The notes below the pieces were generated by a model. It ran no database searches and was not told where the DNA came from. It saw only the letters and a program-made list of their open reading frames with translations. From assembly GCA_029859385.1 (NCBI GenBank), contig JAOUDF010000095.1:1-9583 (forward strand): 9,583 bases of DNA, in the 5' to 3' direction. The translations under genes were made by a program, and so were the position numbers. Below are positions 1 to 6,385 of this stretch, piece after piece (positions within the stretch are counted from its first letter, which is position 1; each line of letters starts with the position of its first letter). The stretch is from Nitrospirota bacterium. Its GTDB lineage: Bacteria; Nitrospirota; JAOUDF01.

Positions 1-722
1 GGGACTTCGTCCTCGGTGACGAACTCCTCCAGCAGGTCGGCTACGCGGGACTTTGCCCCCATGCCGCCGGCCACGTAGACCCGGAACCCTTTTTCTTCCT
101 TGCCGTTCTTTTCACGGGTCTTGGCGATGAAGCCCACGTCGTTCATGGTGGCAAAGGCGCAATCCCTGGAGCATCCGGAGAAGGCAACCTTGAATTTTCG
201 GGGGAGAGAGAAGGCCCTCGGATGCTGGATAAGCATCTCGGTGAGCGCCACCGAGTACGGGGTGACGTCGAAGACCTCTTCAGGACAGACTCCGGCGTAA
301 GGGCATGCAGTGACATTTCGAACGGTATTTCCGCCGCCGCCCCGAGTGGCCAGGCTTACCTCGTTGAGCGACTCCATGGCCTTTACCGTGCCGTCGAGCC
401 GTACCCAGTGGAGCTGAATATCCTGCCTGTCGGTGATATGGGGGATGCCGTTGCCGTATTGCTCCGAAAGGTCGGCGATCCGCTCGAGCTGCTCGGGGAA
501 AAGTCCGCCTCCCGGGATACGGATACGCACCATGAAGGTCTCTTTTTCCCGTTGACCGTAAATGCCGCGGGAGACGCGAAACGGCTTGAACTTATTGGGG
601 CTTACCTCTCCATTGTTGAACTTTTCGACTTCGAGCTTGTAAAGGGTAACATCCTCCTGGATTACGCGGGGGACGCGATAAAAACCGGACATCTGCTTCA
701 ACTCCTCCATAGGTATGGTCAT
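1..722 (-). CDS. Nitrite/sulfite reductase (siroheme, 4Fe-4S), C-terminus cut by window edge
   Basis: This is the N-terminal 240 codons of a siroheme/4Fe-4S hemoprotein of the nitrite and sulfite reductase family, which reduces nitrite or sulfite by six electrons in the cytoplasm. Visible: a ferredoxin-like half domain at about residues 45-115 with the family signature GIPHITDRQDIQLHWV (92-107), then the start of the reductase domain with RNVTACPYAGVC and AFSGCSRDCAFA. Four cysteines, C140/C146 (C-x5-C) and C184/C188 (C-x3-C), match the cluster-binding pattern of the family. Nitrite and sulfite reductases cannot be separated from this fragment. The start is uncertain: ATG 722 has no clear Shine-Dalgarno sequence. 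In-frame ATGs at 710 and 692 are alternatives, and so is an upstream GTG near 758 that follows AAGGA. The gene is divergent from the tRNA unit. The reading frame is open to base 3 with no stop, so the rest lies outside the window. Confidence 0.88.
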   Translation of the reverse strand, partial: MTIPMEELKQMSGFYRVPRVIQEDVTLYKLEVEKFNNGEVSPNKFKPFRVSRGIYGQREKETFMVRIRIPGGGLFPEQLERIADLSEQYGNGIPHITDRQDIQLHWVRLDGTVKAMESLNEVSLATRGGGGNTVRNVTACPYAGVCPEEVFDVTPYSVALTEMLIQHPRAFSLPRKFKVAFSGCSRDCAFATMNDVGFIAKTREKNGKEEKGFRVYVAGGMGAKSRVADLLEEFVTEDEV

Positions 723-794
723 CGGAACTGCGCATGTTACCACACGAGCCGATTCAGGCACAACAGATAATATCCTTAAACAGTGAAATAAGGC

Positions 795-823
795 TTGACA
801 AAAAAGAGCGGCTTACCTAACAT
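795..823 (+). promoter_or_regulatory. Sigma-70-like promoter for the tRNA-Val/tRNA-Asp unit
   Basis: A perfect -35 hexamer TTGACA (795-800) is separated by exactly 17 bp from TAACAT (818-823), a good -10 match. Transcription would start near 830, about 39 bp before tRNA-Val. The bases just after the -10 are GC-rich (GCGTCC), the discriminator type known from stringently controlled stable-RNA promoters, and the DNA upstream is A/T-rich like an UP element. Growth-rate or ppGpp control is inference. Confidence 0.75.
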
Positions 824-868
824 GCGTCCTTACGTTTTCCCGGGTATATGGTGAAGCTGGTTGCGTGA

Positions 869-944
869 GGGCGGATAGCTCAGCTGGGAGAGCATCGGCC
901 TTACAAGCCGAGGGTCACAGGTTCGATCCCTGTTCCGCCTACCA
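869..944 (+). tRNA. tRNA-Val (anticodon TAC)
   Basis: This is a 76-nt tRNA with all four arms. The acceptor GGGCGGA pairs with TCCGCCT through a terminal G-U pair. The D arm is GCTC/GAGC. The anticodon stem TCGGC/GCCGA encloses loop CTTACAA with anticodon TAC at 902-904. The T arm is ACAGG/CCTGT with loop TTCGATC. Discriminator A and the CCA end (942-944) are encoded. It reads GUN valine codons, chiefly GUA and GUG. It is the first of two tRNAs 47 bp apart, probably one transcript from the promoter at 795-823. Confidence 0.97.
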
Positions 945-991
945 TCTTCGCGATACCGATTCATCCCGGAGGAAAAACAACGCTGTTTGAA

Positions 992-1068
992 GGGGTGGTA
1001 GCTCAGCCGGTTAGAGTGCCGGCCTGTCACGCCGGAGGTCGCGGGTTCGAGCCCCGTCCACCCCGCCA
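992..1068 (+). tRNA. tRNA-Asp (anticodon GTC)
   Basis: This is a 77-nt tRNA. The acceptor GGGGTGG pairs with CCACCCC. The D arm carries GCTCAGCCGGTTAGAGT. The anticodon stem CCGGC/GCCGG encloses loop CTGTCAC with anticodon GTC at 1026-1028. The T arm has loop TTCGAGC. Discriminator G and CCA (1066-1068) are encoded. It decodes GAC and GAU. It follows tRNA-Val on the same strand and is followed 5 bp later by a long hairpin. No duplicated 3' tRNA segment was seen elsewhere in the window, so there is no sign of an integration site. Confidence 0.97.
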
Positions 1069-1073
1069 TTAAT

Positions 1074-1121
1074 ATCGGCCTGTCGTTGCATCAATTACAA
1101 TGATGCAATGGTCAGGCCGAT
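1074..1121 (+). terminator. Long imperfect hairpin after tRNA-Asp, possible terminator
   Basis: ATCGGCCTG (1074-1082) is perfectly complementary to CAGGCCGAT (1113-1121). Inside it TTGCATCA (1086-1093) pairs with TGATGCAA (1101-1108), leaving a 7-nt loop and a 3/4-nt internal bulge: 17 base pairs in all. Its place right after the tRNA pair suggests transcription termination or 3'-end protection. The sequence after it (GTCGTTTCC) has only a weak T run, so it is not a textbook intrinsic terminator. Confidence 0.5.
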
Positions 1122-1164
1122 GTCGTTTCCATCAGCCTTTCCGGCGGAATTCTCATGGCCGACC

Positions 1165-1214
1165 AACATTTCTAATGTTTCAACTTGATATGACGAAGAG
1201 TATCTTGTTAGTGT
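1165..1214 (+). promoter_or_regulatory. Weak promoter candidate with adjacent palindrome upstream of the TPR operon
   Basis: AACATT (1165-1170) and AATGTT (1174-1179) form a 6-bp inverted repeat around TCT, an operator-like site. It lies 5 bp upstream of a possible -35, TTGATA (1185-1190). The best downstream -10 is only TAGTGT (1209-1214) at 18 bp, a poor match. The 144 bp between the tRNA hairpin and the TPR start must carry the operon's promoter unless it is read through from the tRNAs, but this candidate is weak. Confidence 0.25.
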
Positions 1215-1265
1215 AGGGGATAGTCTCGTCCAATTTCAGGCCTTCAGGCAGCAAAGCATACCGAT

Positions 1266-3668
1266 ATGGATAAAAACCAGATAATGCGCGAGGCCCAGAA
1301 GTATGCGGCCAAGGGCATGATAGACAAGGCTATTGAAGAATGGAACAGATACCTGGCCGCAAATTCGACCGATGGGGTGGCGTTTAATACGGTTGGCGAC
1401 CTCTATCTGAAGAAAAGGGCCAATGCCGACGCTATCACTGCGTTCAGGACGGCGGCGGAGATATTTGCCCGGGAAGGGTTCCATGTCAAGTCGATGGCCG
1501 TCTACAAGAAGGTTCTCGCCATCGAGCCCAACAACGCAGATATCCATGCGGCAATAGCCGACCTGGAGTCTACCCGCGGGTTTAGCGCCAGCGCCAGTGA
1601 ATACTATGCAAAGGCGGCGGAGCTCTATTCCGGCACGGGGGAGGTCGGCAGTACCCTCAGATGCTACCAGCGGCTCTCGGAGTTGAGCCCGCAGGATGTA
1701 GCGCTCAGGACAAAGCTGGCAGAGGCCCTTATCAAGGCGGGCAAATCCGATGACGGCATTGCCCGGTTTCTTGAGGCTGCCGCCATCTATGCAAAAAATG
1801 GAAATGATGCCGCCGCGGAGGCCACCTACGGAAGACTCGCCGAGATTGCTCCCCAGAGTGCCACTGTCGCGGGCGCTGTTGCGAAGAGGCTGCTTCAGCA
1901 AGGCAAGGCAGGCGAAGCCGTCGCCCGGCTCAAGCCGCTCATAACCCCTGATGTTGCCGATGTTGACCTTCTTTCCTCCTATGCTGAAATCTGCCGTGCC
2001 GCCGGTCGCACGGATGATGCCGTCGACGCGGCAAAGAGGGCCGTCAATAACGACCCCTCCTGTATCCCTGCGAGAAAGATCATCTGCTGCACATCTTTCC
2101 AGGCTGGCCGGGCTGAAGAGGCCCTGACTCTACTTGCTCCCTTGCTCGATGAATATCGCGCCGCCCAGGACTGGGAAAACGTGCTTGAGCTTCTTCAGGT
2201 ATGGGCCGCCAACGCCCCCGAAAACCCCGATGTCCACCAGAAGCTCTACGATGCCTACCTGAAGCTCGATATGAAGCAGGAGGCGCGGCAGGAGTTGAAA
2301 AACCTCGGCGAGCTCTATTACAACGGTGATCAGAGGCAGAAGGCCTTCCACGTTTATGAGAACCTTAACAGGGAAGATCCATCGGACAGCACCGTTGCCT
2401 CCCGTCTTGAGGAGCTGAGAGAAGAGTTTGCCGGTTCGGCGATAGCGGACAGTGAATTCTCCATCGGTGACGAAGTTGCTACCGACATGGGAAGCATAGG
2501 TGCCTCATCGGGTGCTCAAAACATTACCGGTGACAGCGGTACCATCTCCTTCGAGCTGGAAAACTTCTCGGCCGCTGCCGAGTTCAGCTCCTCAACCTCA
2601 GATACGAGCCTGGGCGGAGATATCTCCCTTGATATGTCGAAAGAACCGAGGGAGGAGATTTCTCTCGATATGTCGACTTTCGAGATGGAAACCAGTGCCG
2701 GTGGCGGGTCGTCCATAGATCTTTCACGGGATGAGGCCGCCCTGACGTTTCCGGAGAAAGAGGCGGGAGCGATCCCGTTCAGTGCAGAAGGGCTTGAAGA
2801 AGCGGCCCCCGCACGGTCGTCGGGAATCCCCGAGGAGGTCCTTGCCGAGAATCTCGATGAGGCTGACTTTTACGTCAAGCAGGGATTTGTCGACGACGCC
2901 CGTCAGATATATGAAAAGATACTGAGCCTCGACCCCTCGAACCAGCGCGCCGCAAAGGGACTGGCTGCCCTGGGCGGCGGTCAGGCTGCTCCCCAGGCTG
3001 CGCCAAAAGATGATATATTCTCCCTCGACATGGGCAATGAATCGGGCGCCGACCAGTCGTTCGACCTTGACCTTTCAGGAGAAGAGAAAGCTGAAGATAT
3101 CGGCTTGTCGCTGGCCGGTTCCGACGAGTTTGTCATCGATGAGGTCGAGACGGCTGCGCCTGCCGAGACAAAGGGGCCAACCCTCACGCCGGAAGACCTG
3201 GCGCTGCGAGAGAGCTTCAAGGATTTCAGGGAAGGCATCAACCAGCAGATTGATGCTGGAGACGCCGAGACTCACTACAACCTTGGTATCGGCTACAAGG
3301 AGATGGGGCTTATGGATGAAGCCATATCCGAGTTCCAGCTTGTCAGCAGCAACCCTGCATTCATGGTCAACGGCTATACCATGCTGGGCGCCTGCTACAG
3401 GGAACAGGGCAGGTTCGACGATGCCGTTGCCCAACTACGCAAGGGGCTGGATATAGACGGCCTCTCCGATGATGACCGCTATGCCTTTCTCTACGAAATC
3501 GGCGATACCCTGGAGAAACAGGGTAATACGGAAGAGGCTATTCAGACCTTTGAAACCATAGTCCAGGGAAGTCCCGAGTACCGGGATGTCCTCGACCGGC
3601 TGGCCAACCTCAAGAACCTCGGCACAAACAAACCCGCGGGCAAGAACCAGCGGATTTCCTACCTTTAA
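1266..3668 (+). CDS. Large cytoplasmic TPR protein with acidic SLDMS-motif linkers
   Basis: An 800-residue tetratricopeptide repeat protein, probably a scaffold. There is no signal peptide or membrane segment, so it should be cytoplasmic. TPR helices start almost at residue 1 (AQKYAAKGMIDKAIEEW, about 10-26) and continue to about 390. A Ser/Asp/Glu-rich linker (about 391-520) carries two copies of ISLDMS (453-458, 465-470) and IDLS (484-487). A short TPR block lies at about 531-568. A second linker has FSLDMG (585-590) and FDLDLS (599-604). A final TPR block spans about 666-785 (YNLGIGYKEMGLMDEAISEF at 671-690). ATG 1266 has no good Shine-Dalgarno sequence, but the repeat begins at once, so a later start is unlikely. 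The ATPase gene follows 9 bp after the stop. The pairing recalls MshN/MshM, and the long linkers recall FimV-like hubs; exact function is unknown. Confidence 0.9.
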   Translation: MDKNQIMREAQKYAAKGMIDKAIEEWNRYLAANSTDGVAFNTVGDLYLKKRANADAITAFRTAAEIFAREGFHVKSMAVYKKVLAIEPNNADIHAAIADLESTRGFSASASEYYAKAAELYSGTGEVGSTLRCYQRLSELSPQDVALRTKLAEALIKAGKSDDGIARFLEAAAIYAKNGNDAAAEATYGRLAEIAPQSATVAGAVAKRLLQQGKAGEAVARLKPLITPDVADVDLLSSYAEICRAAGRTDDAVDAAKRAVNNDPSCIPARKIICCTSFQAGRAEEALTLLAPLLDEYRAAQDWENVLELLQVWAANAPENPDVHQKLYDAYLKLDMKQEARQELKNLGELYYNGDQRQKAFHVYENLNREDPSDSTVASRLEELREEFAGSAIADSEFSIGDEVATDMGSIGASSGAQNITGDSGTISFELENFSAAAEFSSSTSDTSLGGDISLDMSKEPREEISLDMSTFEMETSAGGGSSIDLSRDEAALTFPEKEAGAIPFSAEGLEEAAPARSSGIPEEVLAENLDEADFYVKQGFVDDARQIYEKILSLDPSNQRAAKGLAALGGGQAAPQAAPKDDIFSLDMGNESGADQSFDLDLSGEEKAEDIGLSLAGSDEFVIDEVETAAPAETKGPTLTPEDLALRESFKDFREGINQQIDAGDAETHYNLGIGYKEMGLMDEAISEFQLVSSNPAFMVNGYTMLGACYREQGRFDDAVAQLRKGLDIDGLSDDDRYAFLYEIGDTLEKQGNTEEAIQTFETIVQGSPEYRDVLDRLANLKNLGTNKPAGKNQRISYL

Positions 3669-3677
3669 CGAGAATTC

Positions 3678-4508
3678 ATGAGCTATCTCGAGTTTTATAA
3701 TTTCAAGGAACAGCCGTTCGACAACACCGTCGACGAAAAATTCTATTTCAACAACAGCCAGCATGATGAAGCCCAGGTTCGCCTTAAATATGCCATCGAC
3801 AACATGAAGGGGCTTGGTATTCTGGTGGGCGGTATAGGGACCGGAAAGACCACCCTTGCCCGGATGATGCTGGAAGACCTGAGCGAACACCAGTACGAGG
3901 CCGCCCTGCTGGTCATCGTCCATTCATCGATCACCGCCGAGTGGCTGCTAAAGAAAATCGCCATGCAGCTGGGAGTGAGAGAACCCTCCGACAACCGGGT
4001 CGAGCTCATCAGTCAGCTTTTCCGGCGGCTTGTCTCTATTAAGGCGGGTGGAAAGAAGGCCGTCGTCCTTGTCGATGAGGCCCAGATGTTGAACTCGCGC
4101 GAGATTATGGAAGAAATTCGTGGGCTTCTGAACCTGGAAGAGGCGGGCAGCAAGCTCATTACCTTTATCCTGTTCGGTCTGCCCGATCTGGATGACTGCC
4201 TTTCGCTCGACGAACCGCTCAAGCAGCGCACCGGCGTCAGGTTCAAGCTTACCTCCCTGCAGCAGGATATAGTCTGCGATTACATCCGCCACCGATTGAA
4301 TGTCGCCGGTTGCGAACGGGAGGTATTCTCCGATACGGCCATACGGGCCATCGGGCATTACTCCCAAGGTATTCCCCGGCTCATCAACACCATCTGCGAC
4401 AACGCCCTCCTGGAAGGCTATCTGCTCAAGCGGGAAGTTGTCGAGGATGACCTGGTAAAAAACGTTGCCAACGACCTCGGCCTCATCCCCGCGGAAGCCG
4501 CTTCCTGA
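3678..4508 (+). CDS. AAA ATPase of the ExeA/GspA/MshM type
   Basis: A 276-residue cytoplasmic P-loop ATPase. Visible: the family N-terminus (YLEFYNFKEQPFDNT, 3-17), Walker A GGIGTGKT (51-58), Walker B VVLVDEAQ (129-136), sensor region FILFGLPDL (163-171), arginines in LKQRTGVRF (R184, R188), and the lid motif GIPRLINTICDNA (231-243). This is the ATPase core of ExeA/GspA, MshM and the exosortase-associated ATPase (XrtA systems). It lacks the C-terminal membrane and peptidoglycan-binding parts of full ExeA. Such ATPases help assemble secretins, pili or exopolysaccharide machines. It is 9 bp downstream of the TPR gene with only a weak GAG before the ATG, so cotranscription and probably a physical TPR-ATPase complex are inferred. 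No secretin, pilin or exosortase gene is in view, so the served machine is unknown. Confidence 0.92.
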   Translation: MSYLEFYNFKEQPFDNTVDEKFYFNNSQHDEAQVRLKYAIDNMKGLGILVGGIGTGKTTLARMMLEDLSEHQYEAALLVIVHSSITAEWLLKKIAMQLGVREPSDNRVELISQLFRRLVSIKAGGKKAVVLVDEAQMLNSREIMEEIRGLLNLEEAGSKLITFILFGLPDLDDCLSLDEPLKQRTGVRFKLTSLQQDIVCDYIRHRLNVAGCEREVFSDTAIRAIGHYSQGIPRLINTICDNALLEGYLLKREVVEDDLVKNVANDLGLIPAEAAS

Positions 4509-4509
4509 A

Positions 4510-4594
4510 GACAGCCTAACTCTGCCCTTCCCTTTCCCTTGCCTGTTCCGCTACCATCAGTCAGACAACAACCGATTTCTGTAAAGAGGCTGTC
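4510..4594 (+). promoter_or_regulatory. Inverted repeat whose second arm covers the deacetylase ribosome binding site
   Basis: In the 86-bp gap after the ATPase, GACAGCCT (4510-4517) is perfectly complementary to AGGCTGTC (4587-4594). The second arm contains the AGG core of the Shine-Dalgarno AGAGG and abuts the ATG at 4595. Pairing in the mRNA would bury the ribosome binding site. The arms are 69 nt apart and only 8 bp long, so chance is a real possibility. No T-tract terminator and no clear promoter was seen in this gap, so the deacetylase may be read from the upstream operon. Confidence 0.3.
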
Positions 4595-5341
4595 ATGAAG
4601 TGGCTCATCGTCAATGCCGATGACTTCGGCATCTCCGAGCATGTCAATGAAGGTATACTCAGGGCGCATCAGGCCGGGGCCATTACCAATGCCACCCTGA
4701 TGATACGGCGGCCCTGCGCCAGCCGGGCGGTGAGCTATGCATTGAAACATCCGTCGCTCTGTGTGGGGCTGCACCTCGACCTTGACCATCTGCTGGGCAG
4801 GGATGAAACCGGCGCCGAGAGGTTCGGCATGGAACGCCTCTCCCTGATGCTCGCCGATCGCAAATTCTTTCGTGATGTCGAGCAGGAGGTGGACAACCAG
4901 ATAAAGGCCTTTCTCGAAAGCGGCCTCCCCCTTACCCACATCGACGGCCACCACCACCTTCACGCCCTCCCCGACCTGTTCCCCATGATTGTTGACAGGA
5001 TGGTAAAACACGGGATACGTACTATCCGTTTCTCCCGGAGCTTCGATCTGGTAAAATACCCGCCGATTGAATGGGACGAAGGGTTTTATCGCGAGATGGA
5101 GGCGCTCCTGAAAAGGCACAAAATCAGATATGCCGACCACTTTGTGACCGGCTGGCAGCCTTACGATTTAACGAGCATCGGTGATGGCGTCACTGAACTC
5201 ATGACCCATCCGGCTACCCGTGAGGAGTGGCGGGTGCGGGAGCTCGAGACCCTCACCGACGAATCATGGCGCGAGGGCATAAAGGCCCACGGCATACAGC
5301 TGGCGTCTTTCGGCGACCTCGGGGATGGCGCCCTTGGCTGA
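4595..5341 (+). CDS. ChbG/HpnK (YdjC) family carbohydrate deacetylase
   Basis: A 248-residue metal-dependent deacetylase of the YdjC fold, which removes N-acetyl groups from amino sugars. Signatures in order: IVNADDFGIS (5-14) with the metal and catalytic aspartates D9/D10, VGLHLDL (57-63) with H60, THIDGHHHLH (114-123) with the histidine cluster, ADHFVTGW (180-187) and ELMTHPA (201-207). The length is close to the family norm of about 250-290 and the protein looks complete. ATG 4595 is supported by AGAGG 5 nt upstream. The stop overlaps the start of the glycosyltransferase by 17 bp, so the two are probably coupled and act on the same sugar or glycolipid. HpnK homologs act in hopanoid synthesis and ChbG on chitooligosaccharides. 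No hpn or chb gene is visible, so a polysaccharide or glycolipid substrate is equally likely. Confidence 0.9.
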   Translation: MKWLIVNADDFGISEHVNEGILRAHQAGAITNATLMIRRPCASRAVSYALKHPSLCVGLHLDLDHLLGRDETGAERFGMERLSLMLADRKFFRDVEQEVDNQIKAFLESGLPLTHIDGHHHLHALPDLFPMIVDRMVKHGIRTIRFSRSFDLVKYPPIEWDEGFYREMEALLKRHKIRYADHFVTGWQPYDLTSIGDGVTELMTHPATREEWRVRELETLTDESWREGIKAHGIQLASFGDLGDGALG

Positions 5342-6344
5342 TTCCTTGAAAATACTCATCGTCACCCCCACCTGCCTTCCCGACCCAACCGGTAACGCCA
5401 TTACCGCGCACCGCCTCTACAAAGGGCTCATTGCCCGGGGCGCCGATGTCCGGGTGGTTTCCGCCTCGGACGAGCATGCCCCCTCCGGATTCCGGCCCGA
5501 TGTTATCCATGCCCTCCATGCGGTAAAGGGCGGGCTTCCGGCCTGCACAATAGCGAGGGAAACGGGCGCTCCCGTCGTCATCACTATCACCGGCACTGAT
5601 ATCAACATCGACCTGCTTCGCCTGGAAGGAAGAGAAGGTGCGACCGCCCTGTCCGAGGCAGCGCGCATTATCGTCTACGGCCCCTGGGCTGTGGAGCGGC
5701 TCGTCAAACTCGACCCTGCCCTCCACGGCAGAATAGAGGTTATCCGCCCCTCGGTCGATATCAATCAGGAAGGCGACAAGAAGGTCGACCTCCCCGCCGG
5801 ATTCAACTTCCTTCTTCCCTCCGGTATCCGAAGGGTAAAAGACCCTGTCTTTGCCGTCACCGCCCTCGCCGCTCTGCGCCAAGAGTTCCCGGATATAAAC
5901 CTGACCGTCGCCGGTCCTATTCTCGACAAGGATGAATGGACACGACTGCGCGCGGCCATGGAGGGGAGAGAATGGGTGAGCCACAGGGTGGCGGACTACA
6001 AGGAGATGCCGTCGCTCTACTCAGCCGCCGACGTAGTGCTCAACACATCCGTCTCCGAGGGATTGTCCAACGCCCTCCTCGAGGCCATGGCCCTATGCCG
6101 ACCGGTACTTGCCTCCGACTGTGAAGGGAACCGGGCTGTCATCACCGACGGTGTCGATGGGCTGCTCTACCGGCAGGGGGATGAGGGAGATTTTATCGGA
6201 AAGGCGCGGCAGCTTGTGCAGGATGGCTCGCTAAGGGAGCGGCTTGGCAGTGCGGCTGCGGAGAAGGCGGCGAGAGAGTACTGTCTTGAGGCGGAGATAG
6301 AGGCGCATATGAAGATGTACGGGGAGGTGATGAGCGGCCGTTAA
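5325..6344 (+). CDS. GT4-type (GT-B) glycosyltransferase
   Basis: A 339-residue glycosyltransferase, probably a retaining enzyme using a nucleotide sugar in the cytoplasm. The N-terminal Rossmann domain opens with LKILIVTPTCLPDPTGNAIT (8-27) and continues through ALHAVKGG (63-70) and ITGTDIN (88-94). The C-terminal donor domain has GIRRVKDP (167-174), where R169/K172 occupy the usual phosphate-binding place, and the E-x7-E motif EGLSNALLE (245-253). There are no membrane segments. ATG 5325 lies inside the deacetylase gene and follows GGGG with no gap. TTG at 5334, 9 nt after the same GGGG, is a realistic alternative that drops three residues. The N-terminal half (short, with ALHA and GTD motifs) is reminiscent of the SenB selenosugar synthase group, but no senA or senC/selD-like gene is present, so that is only a weak alternative. 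A partner role with the deacetylase in envelope glycan or glycolipid synthesis is inferred. Confidence 0.9.
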   Translation: MAPLADSLKILIVTPTCLPDPTGNAITAHRLYKGLIARGADVRVVSASDEHAPSGFRPDVIHALHAVKGGLPACTIARETGAPVVITITGTDINIDLLRLEGREGATALSEAARIIVYGPWAVERLVKLDPALHGRIEVIRPSVDINQEGDKKVDLPAGFNFLLPSGIRRVKDPVFAVTALAALRQEFPDINLTVAGPILDKDEWTRLRAAMEGREWVSHRVADYKEMPSLYSAADVVLNTSVSEGLSNALLEAMALCRPVLASDCEGNRAVITDGVDGLLYRQGDEGDFIGKARQLVQDGSLRERLGSAAAEKAAREYCLEAEIEAHMKMYGEVMSGR

Positions 6345-6360
6345 GGTAAAGGCCGGAAAT

Positions 6361-6385
6361 GTTGGGCTTCATTTTTCAGCTCAAC
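6361..6385. terminator. Hairpin between convergent genes, possible bidirectional terminator
   Basis: GTTGGGCT (6361-6368) pairs with AGCTCAAC (6378-6385) over 8 bp with one G-U, around a 9-nt loop. It sits 17 bp after the glycosyltransferase stop and contains the stop codon of the convergent membrane-protein gene (TGA at 6376-6378 on the minus strand). Neither side has a strong T run, so it is a weak intrinsic terminator at best. Confidence 0.4.

Noticed and set aside
222..770. Plus-strand 182-codon ORF
   Set aside because: It lies opposite the nitrite/sulfite reductase, whose family motifs are unmistakable; the plus-strand translation shows no recognisable domain.
830..1069. Minus-strand 79-codon ORF containing WTGLEPATSGVTGRHSNRLSY
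   Set aside because: It is the antisense of the two tRNA genes. This peptide is a well-known spurious prediction from the complement of tRNAs.
869..1121. tRNA-associated integration site of a genomic island
   Set aside because: No integrase gene and no second copy of a tRNA 3' end were found, and the genes next to the tRNAs have normal composition.
4418..5140. Minus-strand 240-codon ORF across the ATPase end and deacetylase
   Set aside because: It spans two well-supported plus-strand genes and shows no domain.
5325..6344. Assignment of the glycosyltransferase as SenB (selenoneine pathway)
   Set aside because: The resemblance is limited to general GT4 N-terminal motifs, and no senA or senC/selD-like gene is present, so no gene name is given.
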